Position numbers and translations under genes: made by a program. Below are positions 37,699 to 47,180 of a stretch of 64,000 nt of DNA, piece by piece. This DNA is from Gemmatimonadaceae bacterium (lineage in GTDB: Bacteria > Gemmatimonadota > Gemmatimonadetes > Gemmatimonadales > Gemmatimonadaceae): NCBI GenBank assembly GCA_036273715.1, contig DASUHB010000005.1, forward strand, positions 1 to 64,000, in the 5' to 3' direction. Position 1 is the first letter of the stretch. Each line of letters opens with the position of its first letter. The notes under the pieces are model-generated. The model made no database searches. It was not told the DNA's origin and saw only the letters and a program-made list of their open reading frames with translations.

Positions 37699-39104
37699 GC
37701 GTCGAGTTTCGCGTCCTGACCGGCTCGCGCGCCGGACAGCGCGAGCGGTTCACGCAATCCGTGGTCGCCATCGGGCGGCACCCGCTCTGCGATTTCCGAT
37801 TCGATCCCAATCACGACCTCGACGTCTCCACGCGGCACGCCGAGCTCCGCGCCGTGGGCGACGGCTACGTGCTCGTCGACATCGGGAGCACCAACGGCAC
37901 GTACGTGAACGGCGCGCGGATCTCTCGCGAGCAGCGGCTCGCATCAGGGGATGAGATCTGGTTCGGCGAGTTCGGGCCGCGCGTCAACGTGGAGATCGCG
38001 CCGCGGGCGGAAAGCGCTGTGCTCCCGGACGCAGCGACAGGCGCCGCCGCAGGAAGCAGTGATCGGCCGTCGAGAGACGCTCCGCCGGCGACGCGAAACA
38101 TTTTCACCGACACGCGGCCCGCGGCGGCCGCGCCGGTAGCCGCCGGCGACGCGCGCCGCACGGCGGTCCTGGCCGCGGCGGCGGCGATCGTGGTGCTGGC
38201 GGCGGGCGGCGCCTACTGGCTGGGCCACCGCACCGCCCGCGCGGCGGATGCGGAGCTCGCTCGCCTAACGCGAGCCAACGACAGCCTGGCGCAGACGTAC
38301 GCGGATCGCATGGCGTCGGTCACGAGTCGCGCCGCCGGTCTCGATTCCTCGCTCGCGGCGGCGGAGCGGGAGCGCGAGCGCATGCGGACGGCGCTGTCGG
38401 GCACGGGGCCGGGTGCGCACGCCGACACGCTGTCGCGGGAACTGCACGCGCTCGAATCGCGCCGGCACGCGATGCTCACCGCGGCACAGGTCGACTACTC
38501 ATCGATCGCCGCGCGCAGCGGGCCCGCGATCGCGATGATCGCCGTGCAATGGCCCGACAGCAGCGCGTTCAGCGGGTCGGGGTTCAATGTGTCCTCGCGC
38601 GGCGAAATCGTGACCAACCGGCATCTGGTGCAGCGCGACGGCGGCGCGACGCCAATGCGAATCGCGGTGATTTTCAGCGACACGAAAGCGTGGCTGCCGG
38701 CGCATGTGGTGCGGGTGAGCGCGGCGGCGGATCTCGCACTGCTGCAGGTGGATGTGCCGGGACGTTTTCCGACGATCGCGTCGCTCGCGCCGCGGGCCGC
38801 CGACACCCCGGTGGGCAAGGCGGTGGCGATCATCGGCTATCCGTTAGGCACCGACACGCCGATGGAGGGCAGCGGCACGCAGATCACCGCGCGATCGACG
38901 CTCGTCGCCGGAACGGTGAGCAAGAATCTGTCCGACGTGCTGCAGATCGATGCCTACGCGGGCCAGGGCTCGAGCGGCAGCCCGGTGTTCAACACGAGCG
39001 GCGACGTGATCGGCGTCGTGTACGGCGGCGCGCGCGAGAGCGCGGGGAGAATCGTGTACGCGGTGCCGGTGGACGACGTGGCAGCGTTAGTCGGCAGGAA
39101 GTAG
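37695..39104 (+). CDS. FHA domain - transmembrane - trypsin-like serine protease
   Basis: 469 residues from GTG 37695, four-base overlap with the phosphatase. The cytosolic FHA domain (about 4-95; IGRHPLCDF, STRHAEL, DIGSTNGTYVNG) is followed by a membrane helix (155-177), a coiled-coil (about 182-262) and an extracytoplasmic chymotrypsin-fold protease with H310 (VTNRHLV), D346 (AAADLALLQVD) and S427 (GQGSSGSPVF). The layout couples phosphothreonine reading inside to proteolysis outside. Confidence 0.9.
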   Translation: MSVEFRVLTGSRAGQRERFTQSVVAIGRHPLCDFRFDPNHDLDVSTRHAELRAVGDGYVLVDIGSTNGTYVNGARISREQRLASGDEIWFGEFGPRVNVEIAPRAESAVLPDAATGAAAGSSDRPSRDAPPATRNIFTDTRPAAAAPVAAGDARRTAVLAAAAAIVVLAAGGAYWLGHRTARAADAELARLTRANDSLAQTYADRMASVTSRAAGLDSSLAAAERERERMRTALSGTGPGAHADTLSRELHALESRRHAMLTAAQVDYSSIAARSGPAIAMIAVQWPDSSAFSGSGFNVSSRGEIVTNRHLVQRDGGATPMRIAVIFSDTKAWLPAHVVRVSAAADLALLQVDVPGRFPTIASLAPRAADTPVGKAVAIIGYPLGTDTPMEGSGTQITARSTLVAGTVSKNLSDVLQIDAYAGQGSSGSPVFNTSGDVIGVVYGGARESAGRIVYAVPVDDVAALVGRK

Positions 39105-39136
39105 GGCGCCGTCATCGCGCGCTCGGCGCACCCGCG

Positions 39137-40579
39137 TCATCCTCGCATCCATCTGGCCGCCGCCACCTGCATCGCGGGGTCGCCGCTCCACGCCGTGACG
39201 ATCGAACGGGCGGACGGCAGCTCTCGAATGAGACGCGGGTGGCCGAACTGCACGAGCAACGCGGTCGGAGCAACGGCACACGTCCGCTCCACGGCCGAAC
39301 GCGCGGCGTCGCTGTAGCCGGCGCGGCCCTTCCACGGTTGGGTTTCGCCGAAGAGCGCGATGACCGTGGTGCGCGCGGGATCGTTCGACGGCTCGGGGAC
39401 GCGTTGGGCGCGGAAGCCGGCGCGCTCGAGCGCGTCGAGGAACGGGGCGCGAGAGGTGGCGGGCGCCGGGCCGCCCAGGTCATCATCGATGACGACCACA
39501 TCCATCGGCGAGGCGAGGGTCGGGCGCGCGCCGCGCACCATCCGCACGACGCGCTCGGCGAGCTGCTCGCCCCAGGCGATGTCGGTGACGGCGGGCTTGC
39601 GATATTCGTTAGGCGGCGACGCCCACTGTGCCCACTTGAGCCGCCGCCTCACGGCGTTGCGCACGTTCTCGGCGCTGAGCTCGTGGGTCTCGAGCGCGCG
39701 ATGCAACCGAGCGACCAGCGTCGCGACGTCGCTCGGGTAGAGCAGGACGTCGCAGCCGGCGTTGAGCGCGGCGATGGCGGCCTGGCCTTCGTCGCGTCCC
39801 GCGAGCGCGCCTTTCATGACCAGCGAATCGCTCACGATCAGGCCGTCGAAGTGGAGCTGTTGGCGGAGGAGCCACTGCAGGATTTCGCGCGAGGTGGTGG
39901 CCGGCGTGCCGGTGGGGTCGAGCGCCGGATAGGCGACGTGCGCGGTCATGATCGAGGAGACGCCGGCCTCGATCGCCGCGCGAAACGGCTGCACGTCGGT
40001 CTCCATGAGGTCGGCGCGTTGGGCATCGACCACCGGGAGCTCGAGGTGCGAGTCGCCGTGGGTGCGGCCGTGTCCGGGAAAGTGTTTGGCGCAGGCGAGC
40101 ACGCCTTCGCCCTGGCAGGCCTTGATCCAGACCGCGGCGAGGGCGCCGACGCGGTGCGCATCGCCGCCGAAGGTGCGGGTGCCCAACACGGGGTTGTCGG
40201 CCACGAGATCGACGTCGCAGACGGGCGCGAAGTCCCAGTTGACGCCTAACGTGCGGGCTTCGCGCGCGGTGAGGCGGGCGGCGCGGCGGACGAGGTCCGG
40301 GTCGTTGAGGGAGGCGATGGCGGCGAGCGGCGGGAGGCCGGTGGCGCCGGCGAACTGCTGGCCGGCGCCGCGCTCCATGTCGGCGGCGATGAGCAGCGGC
40401 ACCGTCGACCGGAGGCGCATCTCCTTGGTGAGCTGCCGCACCGCGTCCTGCTCGCCGCCGAAGAGGATGAAGCCGCCCACACCTAACGCAAGCGCCTGGT
40501 CGATGGCCGGCCGCGCGGCGTCCCACCCGTGCTCCGTGTCCCACCGGATGGCGGGCACCAGCAGGTTGGCGACGCTCAT
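39137..40579 (-). CDS. nagZ: Glycoside hydrolase family 3, NagZ-like beta-N-acetylhexosaminidase
   Basis: 480 residues from ATG 40579. GH3 signatures: IAADMERGAGQQFAG, GVNWDFAPVCDVD, the NagZ loop KHFPGHGRTHGDSHLELP with the acid/base Asp-His pair, and FDGLIVSDSLVMKG with the nucleophile Asp. It is longer than E. coli NagZ, with an extra C-terminal domain as in Bacteroidetes-type enzymes. There is no signal peptide, so it is probably cytosolic. It releases GlcNAc from wall fragments and is the last gene of the MurNAc recycling operon (ATGA overlap with anmK). Confidence 0.85.
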   Translation of the reverse strand: MSVANLLVPAIRWDTEHGWDAARPAIDQALALGVGGFILFGGEQDAVRQLTKEMRLRSTVPLLIAADMERGAGQQFAGATGLPPLAAIASLNDPDLVRRAARLTAREARTLGVNWDFAPVCDVDLVADNPVLGTRTFGGDAHRVGALAAVWIKACQGEGVLACAKHFPGHGRTHGDSHLELPVVDAQRADLMETDVQPFRAAIEAGVSSIMTAHVAYPALDPTGTPATTSREILQWLLRQQLHFDGLIVSDSLVMKGALAGRDEGQAAIAALNAGCDVLLYPSDVATLVARLHRALETHELSAENVRNAVRRRLKWAQWASPPNEYRKPAVTDIAWGEQLAERVVRMVRGARPTLASPMDVVVIDDDLGGPAPATSRAPFLDALERAGFRAQRVPEPSNDPARTTVIALFGETQPWKGRAGYSDAARSAVERTCAVAPTALLVQFGHPRLIRELPSARSIVTAWSGDPAMQVAAARWMRG

Positions 40580-41733
40580 GCCGGGGTGAGCGTGCCTAAC
40601 ACGCGCGGGCCGCGCGCGCCGGTGACGGACACGACGTTGCCGGGGCGCCGCACGAGGTGCAGCCAACCGAGCAGCGCGAAGGCGACGGCTTCCTTGGCGT
40701 CGCCCGGGAAGAACACGTCATCGAAGCGGCGGACGGCGAGCGGCGCGACTTCGGCGGCGATCGCGTCGACGAGCGCGGGGTTGCGCGCGCCGCCGCCGGA
40801 CAGCACCAGGTCGGCGACCGGCTCGCGCACGAAGCGCCGGAGCGCGAGCCCGATGCTGCGCGCGGTGAGCGAGACCGCGGTCGCCACGGTGTCGGCGGTG
40901 GATGCGCCCGCGGCGCGCGCGCGATCGATGACACGCGCGATGTAGGCGCGGCTGAACAGCTCGCGGCCGGTGGCCTTGGGCGGCGGCAGCTCGAAGAACG
41001 GTTCGCCTAACAACTCATCGACGAGCGCGGCCAGCGGCCGGCCCGCGCGCGCGAGCGCGCCGTCCACGTCGTACGGCAGGCCGGGCTCGAGGGCGCGCGC
41101 CACGCCGTCGATCACGGCGCAGCCCGGTCCGGTGTCGAAGCCGCGCAGCGTGCCCTGCGCGCCGAGGGGCGGCACGATGGAGATGTTGCCGATGCCGCCG
41201 AGATTCTGGAGGGCGCGCCAGGCGTCCGGCGCCGAGAACAGTATGCGGTCGGCGATCGAGACCAGGGGCGCGCCCTGGCCGCCGGCGGCGACGTCGCGCA
41301 CGCGGAAGTCGCTCACCACATCGATGCCCGTCCGTTCGGCGATGACGGCGGCTTCGCCTAACTGCCAGGTGGCGTGCGGCGGCTGGTGCCAGATGGTATG
41401 GCCGTGCGACGCGATGGCGCGCACGCGCGCCGGGTCCAGGTGCGCGGCGTCGATGGCCGCGCGCGCGGCGTCGCCTAACCAGGCGCCGAGGTCGAACGCC
41501 AGGCGGCAATACTCGGCGGGCGTGCCCCGTTCCACCGCCGCCAGCAGCCGCTCGCGTTGGGCGCCGTCGTAGCCGCGCGTCACGTGCGCCAGGAGCTCGG
41601 CGGCCACGGCGTCGTTGGCGCCGGGCACGAAGCGCACGGCGGCGGCGGTGATGCCGTCCGCGGAGGTGCCCGACATGAGGCCGACGAGGATCGACGCGTC
41701 GCGGGCGTCGACGAGCGTACCGCGCGCGATCAC
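40576..41733 (-). CDS. anmK: Anhydro-N-acetylmuramic acid kinase
   Basis: 385 residues from GTG 41733, overlapping the murQ stop. Motifs: LVGLMSGTSADGITAAAV, AIASHGHTIWHQPP, WQLGEAAVIAERTG, VSDFRVRDVAAGGQGAPLV, NLGGIGNIS, FDTGPGCAVID and LVLSGGGARNPALV. It hydrolyses the 1,6-anhydro ring and phosphorylates the sugar to MurNAc-6-phosphate, the substrate of the gene before it. The length and all nucleotide-binding motifs are intact. Confidence 0.95.
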   Translation of the reverse strand: MIARGTLVDARDASILVGLMSGTSADGITAAAVRFVPGANDAVAAELLAHVTRGYDGAQRERLLAAVERGTPAEYCRLAFDLGAWLGDAARAAIDAAHLDPARVRAIASHGHTIWHQPPHATWQLGEAAVIAERTGIDVVSDFRVRDVAAGGQGAPLVSIADRILFSAPDAWRALQNLGGIGNISIVPPLGAQGTLRGFDTGPGCAVIDGVARALEPGLPYDVDGALARAGRPLAALVDELLGEPFFELPPPKATGRELFSRAYIARVIDRARAAGASTADTVATAVSLTARSIGLALRRFVREPVADLVLSGGGARNPALVDAIAAEVAPLAVRRFDDVFFPGDAKEAVAFALLGWLHLVRRPGNVVSVTGARGPRVLGTLTPA

Positions 41734-42650
41734 TCGACCGGCGCCGGCGGCGACCCGCGCACGAGCCGTCTGATCACACCGCCGGCTTCGCCTAACTCCC
41801 GCTCCGCCTCCTCTTTCGTTAGGCCGAGGCGTTGCATCACGATGGCGGTCTTGACGCTGCCTCCGGCGGCGGCGATGAGCGCGCGCGCCTCCTCGCGCGG
41901 CACCCCCGTCACCTCGATCAGGATGCGCTCTCCGCGGTCGACCAGCTTCTGACTCATCGCGCGCAGGTCCACCATGAGATTGCCGTAGGTCTTCCCGATC
42001 CGGATCATCGCGCCCGTGGTGATCGTGTTGAGCACGAGCTTGGTTGCCGTGCCGGCCTTGAGGCGGGTCGAGCCGGTCACGACTTCCGGCCCGGTGATCG
42101 GCAGAATCGCGACGTCCGCGCGCGTCACGACATCGGCGGGCGGCGGCGAGCACGATACGATCACCGTGCACGCGTCTCGTTCCTTAGCGCGTTCCAATGC
42201 GCCGCGCACGTACGGCGTCGTGCCGGACGCGGCGATCCCGATGACCACATCGTGCCGCCCAACGCCGCGCGCGTCCATGGCCGCTGCACCATCGGCTGCG
42301 ACATCTTCGGCGCCTTCCTGCGAGCGCACGAGCGCGTCGAGGCCGCCGGCGATGATGCCCTGCACCATCTCGGGGTCCGTGCCAAAGGTGGGCGGACATT
42401 CGCTCGCGTCGAGCACCCCCAACCGTCCGGACGTGCCCGCGCCGACGTAGAACAGGCGTCCCCCTGCTCTGAACGCCTGCTCGACGAGGGAAATCGCGCG
42501 CGCGATGGCCTCCCGCTGGCTCGCAACGGCTTCGGGAACGGTTCTGTCTTCCGCCTGGATGAGGTCCACGATCTCGAGCGGCGACGCGAGGTCGATCGAT
42601 GCTGTGCGCGGATTGCGGCGCTCGGTGAGACGCGGATCGAGGTCTGGCAT
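41730..42650 (-). CDS. murQ: N-acetylmuramic acid 6-phosphate etherase
   Basis: 306 residues from ATG 42650. SIS-domain enzyme with LFYVGAGTSGRLGVLDASEC, PPTFGTDPEMVQGIIAGG, IGIAASGTTPYVRGAL and the C-terminal GGSVKTAIVM helix. It cleaves the lactyl ether of MurNAc-6-phosphate to GlcNAc-6-phosphate. First gene of murQ-anmK-nagZ. It is transcribed divergently from ggt over about 100 bp. Confidence 0.95.
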   Translation of the reverse strand: MPDLDPRLTERRNPRTASIDLASPLEIVDLIQAEDRTVPEAVASQREAIARAISLVEQAFRAGGRLFYVGAGTSGRLGVLDASECPPTFGTDPEMVQGIIAGGLDALVRSQEGAEDVAADGAAAMDARGVGRHDVVIGIAASGTTPYVRGALERAKERDACTVIVSCSPPPADVVTRADVAILPITGPEVVTGSTRLKAGTATKLVLNTITTGAMIRIGKTYGNLMVDLRAMSQKLVDRGERILIEVTGVPREEARALIAAAGGSVKTAIVMQRLGLTKEEAERELGEAGGVIRRLVRGSPPAPVE

Positions 42651-42749
42651 TGACGACACGAGGAGGAAGGAGCGGCGCACGGCCGTCACGGCCGCTAACT
42701 TATCCATCGCCGCGAGGCACTGGCAAGCCATTTCGAACACGAGGTCAGC

Positions 42750-44537
42750 ATGCGTCGCTCCGCGAATCGTAGATCATTGGTCGTCGTCGTGCTGGGCGCG
42801 TTCGCCGCGTCGTGCACGCACACGAATCCGGCGCCGGCGAATGCGCCCGCGCCCGCACCGACCGCTGCGCCGCCGGCGGCGCCGCGGCCAACGCGCGCGG
42901 CATCATTCCCGAGCGGATGGCGATTCGAAGCCGGCGGCCGGGCGACGGAAGCGCAGCACGCGATGATCGCGAGCAACAGTCGTCTGGCGAGTGAAGCCGG
43001 CGTCGAGATTCTCCAGAAGGGCGGCAACGCCGTCGATGCCGCGGTGGCGACGGGCTTTGCGCTCGAGGTGACGTTCCCGGCGGCGGGGAACATCGGCGGC
43101 GGCGGGTTCATGGTGATTCACATGGCCGACGGTCGCTCGGCGGCGCTCGACTACCGGGAAGTGGCGCCGTTGGCGGCGACGCGGACGATGTACGTGGATG
43201 CGAACGGGCACGTGACCGACCAGAGCACCGTTGGTCCGTTAGCCATCGGCGTACCGGGATCGGTGGCCGGGATGGCGGAGGCGCTGCGCCGCTACGGCAC
43301 GATGTCGTTGCACGACGTGATGCAGCCGGCGATTCGATTGGCCTCCGAAGGATTCACGGTGGACAGCGCGCTCGCGCGCTCGCTGGTGGCGGGCAAGGCG
43401 CTCATTTTGGGCCAGGGCGGCGCGGCGCCGTTCTATCCTAACGCAGAGCCGCTGGCGGCAGGCGCGCATCTCGTGCAGCCCGCGCTCGCGCGCACGCTGC
43501 GTCTGATCGCCGAGCACGGGCCGGACGCGTTCTACAAGGGCGAGATCGCGGACACGATCGCCGCCCAGATGGCGCGCGTGCACGGCCTCATCACGAAGGA
43601 AGACCTGGCGCGCTACGTGCCCGAGTGGCGGGATCCGGTCATCGGTTCGTATCGCGGCGATACGATCATCGCCATGCCGCCGTCGTCGAGCGGCGGTGTG
43701 AGCACGATGGAATCGCTCAACATCCTCGAGACGTGGCCGACCTTGCCGCCGTCGGGCAGCGCCATGTACGTGCACGATGTGGCCGAGGCGTTCCGCCGCG
43801 CGTTCATCGACCGCAACACGCTGTTAGGCGACCCGGCGTTCGTGCACGCGCCCATCGACAAATTGACGAGCAAGGCGTACGCGCGCGAAATGCGCGACTC
43901 CATTTTCCCCGACCGTGCCACACCGTCGCCGACCTTCACCGCCGCGCGCGGCGAAGGGATGCACACCACGCATTACTCGGTGGTCGATTCGCGGGGCGAT
44001 GCGGTGTCCACGACGACGACGCTCAATTCGCTCTATGGCTCGGGTGTGTACGTGGCCGGCGCCGGCATGTTCCTGAACAACGAGATGGATGACTTCACGT
44101 CGCAGCCCGGCACGCCTAACCAGTTCGGCCTCGTCCAGGGCGAGGCGAACGCGATCGCGCCGGGCAAGCGCATGCTGAGCGCGATGTCGCCGACGATCGT
44201 GTTGGACAGGAACGGCCACGTGCTGCTCGTGGTCGGCGCCGCCGGCGGCCCAACGATCATTACGGCGACGACCCAGATCATCCTGAACGTGATCGACGGA
44301 CAGATGTCGCTGTCGGACGCGATGAAGGCGCCGCGCATGCACGAACAGGCGTGGCCGGACGGCATCGAATACGAGCGTGGCGGCCTGACGCAGGCCGTGC
44401 TCGACTCGCTCACCGCGATGGGCTACCGGCTGCGCGCCGTGGGCGGGCTGGCGAATGCGAACGCGGTGATGCGTGTGGGCGACGCGTGGCAGGGGATGTC
44501 GGAGCCGCGGTCGACCGGAGCAGCGGTCGGCTACTGA
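42750..44537 (+). CDS. ggt: Gamma-glutamyltransferase (lipoprotein type)
   Basis: 595 residues. Lipobox LGAFAASC (C22) then a Pro/Ala linker. The large subunit starts at GGRATEAQHAMIASN. The self-processing nucleophile is T406 in MHTTHYSVVDSRG, preceded by the linker GEGMH. Substrate residues SAMSPTIV and VVGAAGGPTIITATTQII are present. It transfers or hydrolyses the gamma-glutamyl group of glutathione in the periplasm. The maturation site is intact, so the enzyme is probably active. Confidence 0.95.
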   Translation: MRRSANRRSLVVVVLGAFAASCTHTNPAPANAPAPAPTAAPPAAPRPTRAASFPSGWRFEAGGRATEAQHAMIASNSRLASEAGVEILQKGGNAVDAAVATGFALEVTFPAAGNIGGGGFMVIHMADGRSAALDYREVAPLAATRTMYVDANGHVTDQSTVGPLAIGVPGSVAGMAEALRRYGTMSLHDVMQPAIRLASEGFTVDSALARSLVAGKALILGQGGAAPFYPNAEPLAAGAHLVQPALARTLRLIAEHGPDAFYKGEIADTIAAQMARVHGLITKEDLARYVPEWRDPVIGSYRGDTIIAMPPSSSGGVSTMESLNILETWPTLPPSGSAMYVHDVAEAFRRAFIDRNTLLGDPAFVHAPIDKLTSKAYAREMRDSIFPDRATPSPTFTAARGEGMHTTHYSVVDSRGDAVSTTTTLNSLYGSGVYVAGAGMFLNNEMDDFTSQPGTPNQFGLVQGEANAIAPGKRMLSAMSPTIVLDRNGHVLLVVGAAGGPTIITATTQIILNVIDGQMSLSDAMKAPRMHEQAWPDGIEYERGGLTQAVLDSLTAMGYRLRAVGGLANANAVMRVGDAWQGMSEPRSTGAAVGY

Positions 44538-44595
44538 GAGAAGCGCGTCACAGCACTGGACCGCGTACGAGTTAGGCCAGCACGAGTGGCTGGTC

Positions 44596-44645
44596 TCTAC
44601 GCTCATGAAGACGCGGACACAGCACGGGCACATCGGACACGGCAC
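44596..44645 (+). repeat. Dispersed intergenic repeat, copy 1
   Basis: TCTACGCTCATGAAGACGCG plus GACAC (44596-44620) recurs exactly on the other strand at 54799-54823. The similarity is looser for about 25 bp beyond (GGACACnGCACG...). It continues into CATCGGACACGGCACGGCC, built from the same GGACAC words as the 24.8-kb array. Confidence 0.7.
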
Positions 44646-44700
44646 GGCCGCTGCGATCGAGTGGCGCGCGCGACGTCAGATATGCCCGTACTGTTTTCAA

Positions 44701-45603
44701 TCAGTGCGTTGCCGCGACCTGCGCCGGATCCGTCAGGTGAATCGTGATCTTGCCGCCCTGCGGGACGCAGCCCTCGTACGCAGCCGTACCCATCGCGACA
44801 GCCGTACCGGCGGCCGCACCGGTCGCGGCACCGATCACCGTGCCCTTGGTGTTGTGACCGATCACCTGGCCGATGATGGCGCCGATCACCGCTCCGCCGG
44901 CAACCTTCGCGGCGTCGCTGCCCACCGACGCGTTCCGCTGTTTCTGTACGTCGACGTGGTCGATCTGCGCGCTCAACGGATACGTCGTGCTGCCCACCGT
45001 CACATTGAGCACGCTGAACGTCATCTGAATCGACTTCGTCGCGTTGCCGCTGCGCTGCAGGTCGGCAACCTGCATCGCCACCTTCGAGCCGGCCGGAATG
45101 GTCGCGCCGTTGGAACCGACGACGGCGTCGGTCACCGTGCCGCTGAACTTGTCGCCCGTCTTGTTGGTGTTCGTGCACACCTTGTCATCCGACGTCAAGT
45201 TGATCGACGTGCCGGACGGGATCGTGCCTAACGCGACCTCGCTGCCGGCCGGCGTCACCGCGACGCTGTTGCCGGAGGCCGTGGTGGTGCTCTCCGGAGT
45301 TCCGGCCGACGATGCCGCAGGCGCGGACGACGAGGATGGCGCACGATGCCGCGTGCGCGCGCGCTCCGGCGTCTTCGATTGTGCCGGCGCCGGCGTTGCC
45401 GCGGGTGTGGTCCGGGGCGCAGCGGTATCCGTGAGCTGTGGCTGTGCGGCGCTGTCCTTGTTCGCCAGCGCCAGATCCCGATTGAGCGTCGAATCCTGCC
45501 CGAGCGCTCCCGAGTTGGCCTTGTCCTTGTTGCATGCTCCCGCGCTCAGGGCCACGGCGGCCGCGAGCGTCAATGGAGCGAGAAGTCGAACGGATCGAGT
45601 CAT
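44701..45603 (-). CDS. Lipoprotein with glycine-zipper domain
   Basis: 300 residues from ATG 45603; lipobox ALSAGAC. A low-complexity Ala/Pro/Ser/Thr stretch (residues about 50-105) leads to a beta domain (ALGTIPSGTSINLTSD, VGSNGATIPAGSKVAMQV). A glycine-zipper follows (AKVAGGAVIGAIIGQVIG, KGTVIGAATGAAAGTAVAM) of the kind seen in SlyB/YMGG-type envelope proteins, and it ends in a short beta segment. A role in envelope integrity or pore/assembly is likely; no enzymatic motif. Confidence 0.8.
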   Translation of the reverse strand: MTRSVRLLAPLTLAAAVALSAGACNKDKANSGALGQDSTLNRDLALANKDSAAQPQLTDTAAPRTTPAATPAPAQSKTPERARTRHRAPSSSSAPAASSAGTPESTTTASGNSVAVTPAGSEVALGTIPSGTSINLTSDDKVCTNTNKTGDKFSGTVTDAVVGSNGATIPAGSKVAMQVADLQRSGNATKSIQMTFSVLNVTVGSTTYPLSAQIDHVDVQKQRNASVGSDAAKVAGGAVIGAIIGQVIGHNTKGTVIGAATGAAAGTAVAMGTAAYEGCVPQGGKITIHLTDPAQVAATH

Positions 45604-45872
45604 GACCTGCCTCCGAAAACCGTCGGCTATGCGACGCTGTGAAGAAGGAAGATTTCGTACGCGGCGCTCGGTCGATGCGACCATTGCTCGTGGCAATCCA
45701 CATGCCCGAACCGAGCAGTGCCGTCACGCAGCGTAGCGGAAACCTAATACTGACAGTCACGGCGAGCACCAGGAAATACGCGCGTGTTCAGCGTGATCCA
45801 CGTCACCGTGCTGAAGCGCCCGCTCGCGCCGGCCATTGGCACGGCTTTGCCTGCTATCGTAGACTTAACGAT

Positions 45873-46688
45873 ATGGCGCGCACGTTCACCGATGCCACGT
45901 CGCTCGAGCGACGACTCGCGAGCCTGCGAGAGCAGAACACACGGCTGGCCCGCACCATCGCGGAGCTGCGCAATCAGGACGCCCTCAAGACGCAGTTCCT
46001 CTCCAACATCTCGCACGATCTCCGCACCCCGCTCACCGCCGTCGTCACCCACGCCGAGATGCTGCGCGACGGCATTCTCGGCCCGTTAAGCGAGAAGCAG
46101 GCGGAGAGCGTGGCGGGCATCATCACGGGCAGCCGCAAGCTGCTCGAGATGGTGGACGAGATTCTCACCTACGCGCGGGGTGACGCGAACCAACTCACGA
46201 TCTCGGGTTCCGAGTTCACGGTCGAAGGCGTGATCGAGCAGGTGTGCGCGTGGAGCGAGCCGCTCGTGGCGAAGAAAGGCCACGCGCTGACGGTGGACAT
46301 CGAACCCGGCCTGCCGCCGCTGCACGCCGACCGCGACAAGGTCGCGCACATCCTCGGCAACCTGCTCGGCAACGCGATCGATTTCACGCCGCCGGGCGGA
46401 CGGGTGTGGATCGCGGCGCGCTCGGGCCCCGAGACGCAGCAGGGCGCCTCGGTCGAAATCGAGGTGGGCGATACGGGCATCGGCATCGCGCCCGAGCACC
46501 ACGAGCTCGTGTTCCGCGAATTCGCGCAGGTGGATGCGTCGCCGTCGCGGTCGCACCACGGCACGGGACTCGGGTTGGCGATCGCGCGAAAGTTCGTCGA
46601 GCTGCACGACGGGACGATCTGGATCGACAGCAAGTTAGGCGAGGGGAGCCGGTTCCACTTCACGCTTCCCGTCCGCAGCCCGACCTGA
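45873..46688 (+). CDS. Soluble sensor histidine kinase
   Basis: 271 residues from ATG 45873. There is no membrane helix or PAS domain; the N-terminus is a coiled-coil (SLERRLASLREQNTRLARTIA). HisKA has FLSNISHDLRTPLTAV (H48). The HATPase_c has HILGNLLGNAIDFTPPGG (N-box, with Asp where Lys is common), VGDTGIGIAPEHHELVF (G1) and HHGTGLGLAIARKFVELH (G2). Without a sensor domain, input must come through a partner. Two bases separate it from the response regulator. Confidence 0.9.
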   Translation: MARTFTDATSLERRLASLREQNTRLARTIAELRNQDALKTQFLSNISHDLRTPLTAVVTHAEMLRDGILGPLSEKQAESVAGIITGSRKLLEMVDEILTYARGDANQLTISGSEFTVEGVIEQVCAWSEPLVAKKGHALTVDIEPGLPPLHADRDKVAHILGNLLGNAIDFTPPGGRVWIAARSGPETQQGASVEIEVGDTGIGIAPEHHELVFREFAQVDASPSRSHHGTGLGLAIARKFVELHDGTIWIDSKLGEGSRFHFTLPVRSPT

Positions 46689-46690
46689 CC

Positions 46691-47071
46691 GTGACGCCCC
46701 ACGTGCTCGTCGTCGAGGACAGCGCGCTGGTGATCGGCGCGCTGCGCGTGCTGCTCGAGGAAACGGGCCACCGGGTGAGCGCGGCGACGTCGGTCGCCGA
46801 GGCGGTCGCGTCGGCCCGGGCGGACACACCGGATGTGATTCTGCTCGACATCACCCTCGACCGCGAGGACGGGTTAGGCGTGCTGCATGCACTCGCGATG
46901 TCGGGCGAGCTGCCGCGCGTCGCCGTGGCGGTGACCGGCCACGACGAGCCGTCGGTGCGCGAGCGGTGCCTGAACGCCGGGTGCCGGGCAGTGCTGGTGA
47001 AGCCGATCAACGCGACCAAGCTGCCCGACATGATCAGGCTCTGGCTGTCGGAGTCGGACGTCGCTGGTTAG
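46691..47071 (+). CDS. Single-domain response regulator
   Basis: 126 residues from GTG 46691. A receiver domain with E9-D10, phosphoacceptor D53 (DVILLDITLD), T82 (VAVTGHDE) and K104 (VLVKPIN) all in place. It has no output domain, so it acts by protein contact or as a phosphorelay intermediate. It is the cognate partner of the preceding kinase by position. Confidence 0.9.
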   Translation: MTPHVLVVEDSALVIGALRVLLEETGHRVSAATSVAEAVASARADTPDVILLDITLDREDGLGVLHALAMSGELPRVAVAVTGHDEPSVRERCLNAGCRAVLVKPINATKLPDMIRLWLSESDVAG

Positions 47072-47180
47072 GCACGGCGCGCCGGCACGACGCCCTGCGC
47101 TTCACGTTGATCAGCACGCGCCACGAAGCGATGGACACGCCGAGCCGTTTCGGCGCTGCACGAGGCGACCGATCTTAAAC

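Noticed and set aside
38549-40249. 566-codon plus-strand frame across the protease and nagZ-like genes
   Set aside because: It spans two real genes in the wrong frame or strand and is Arg/Gly/Ala-rich with no motif.
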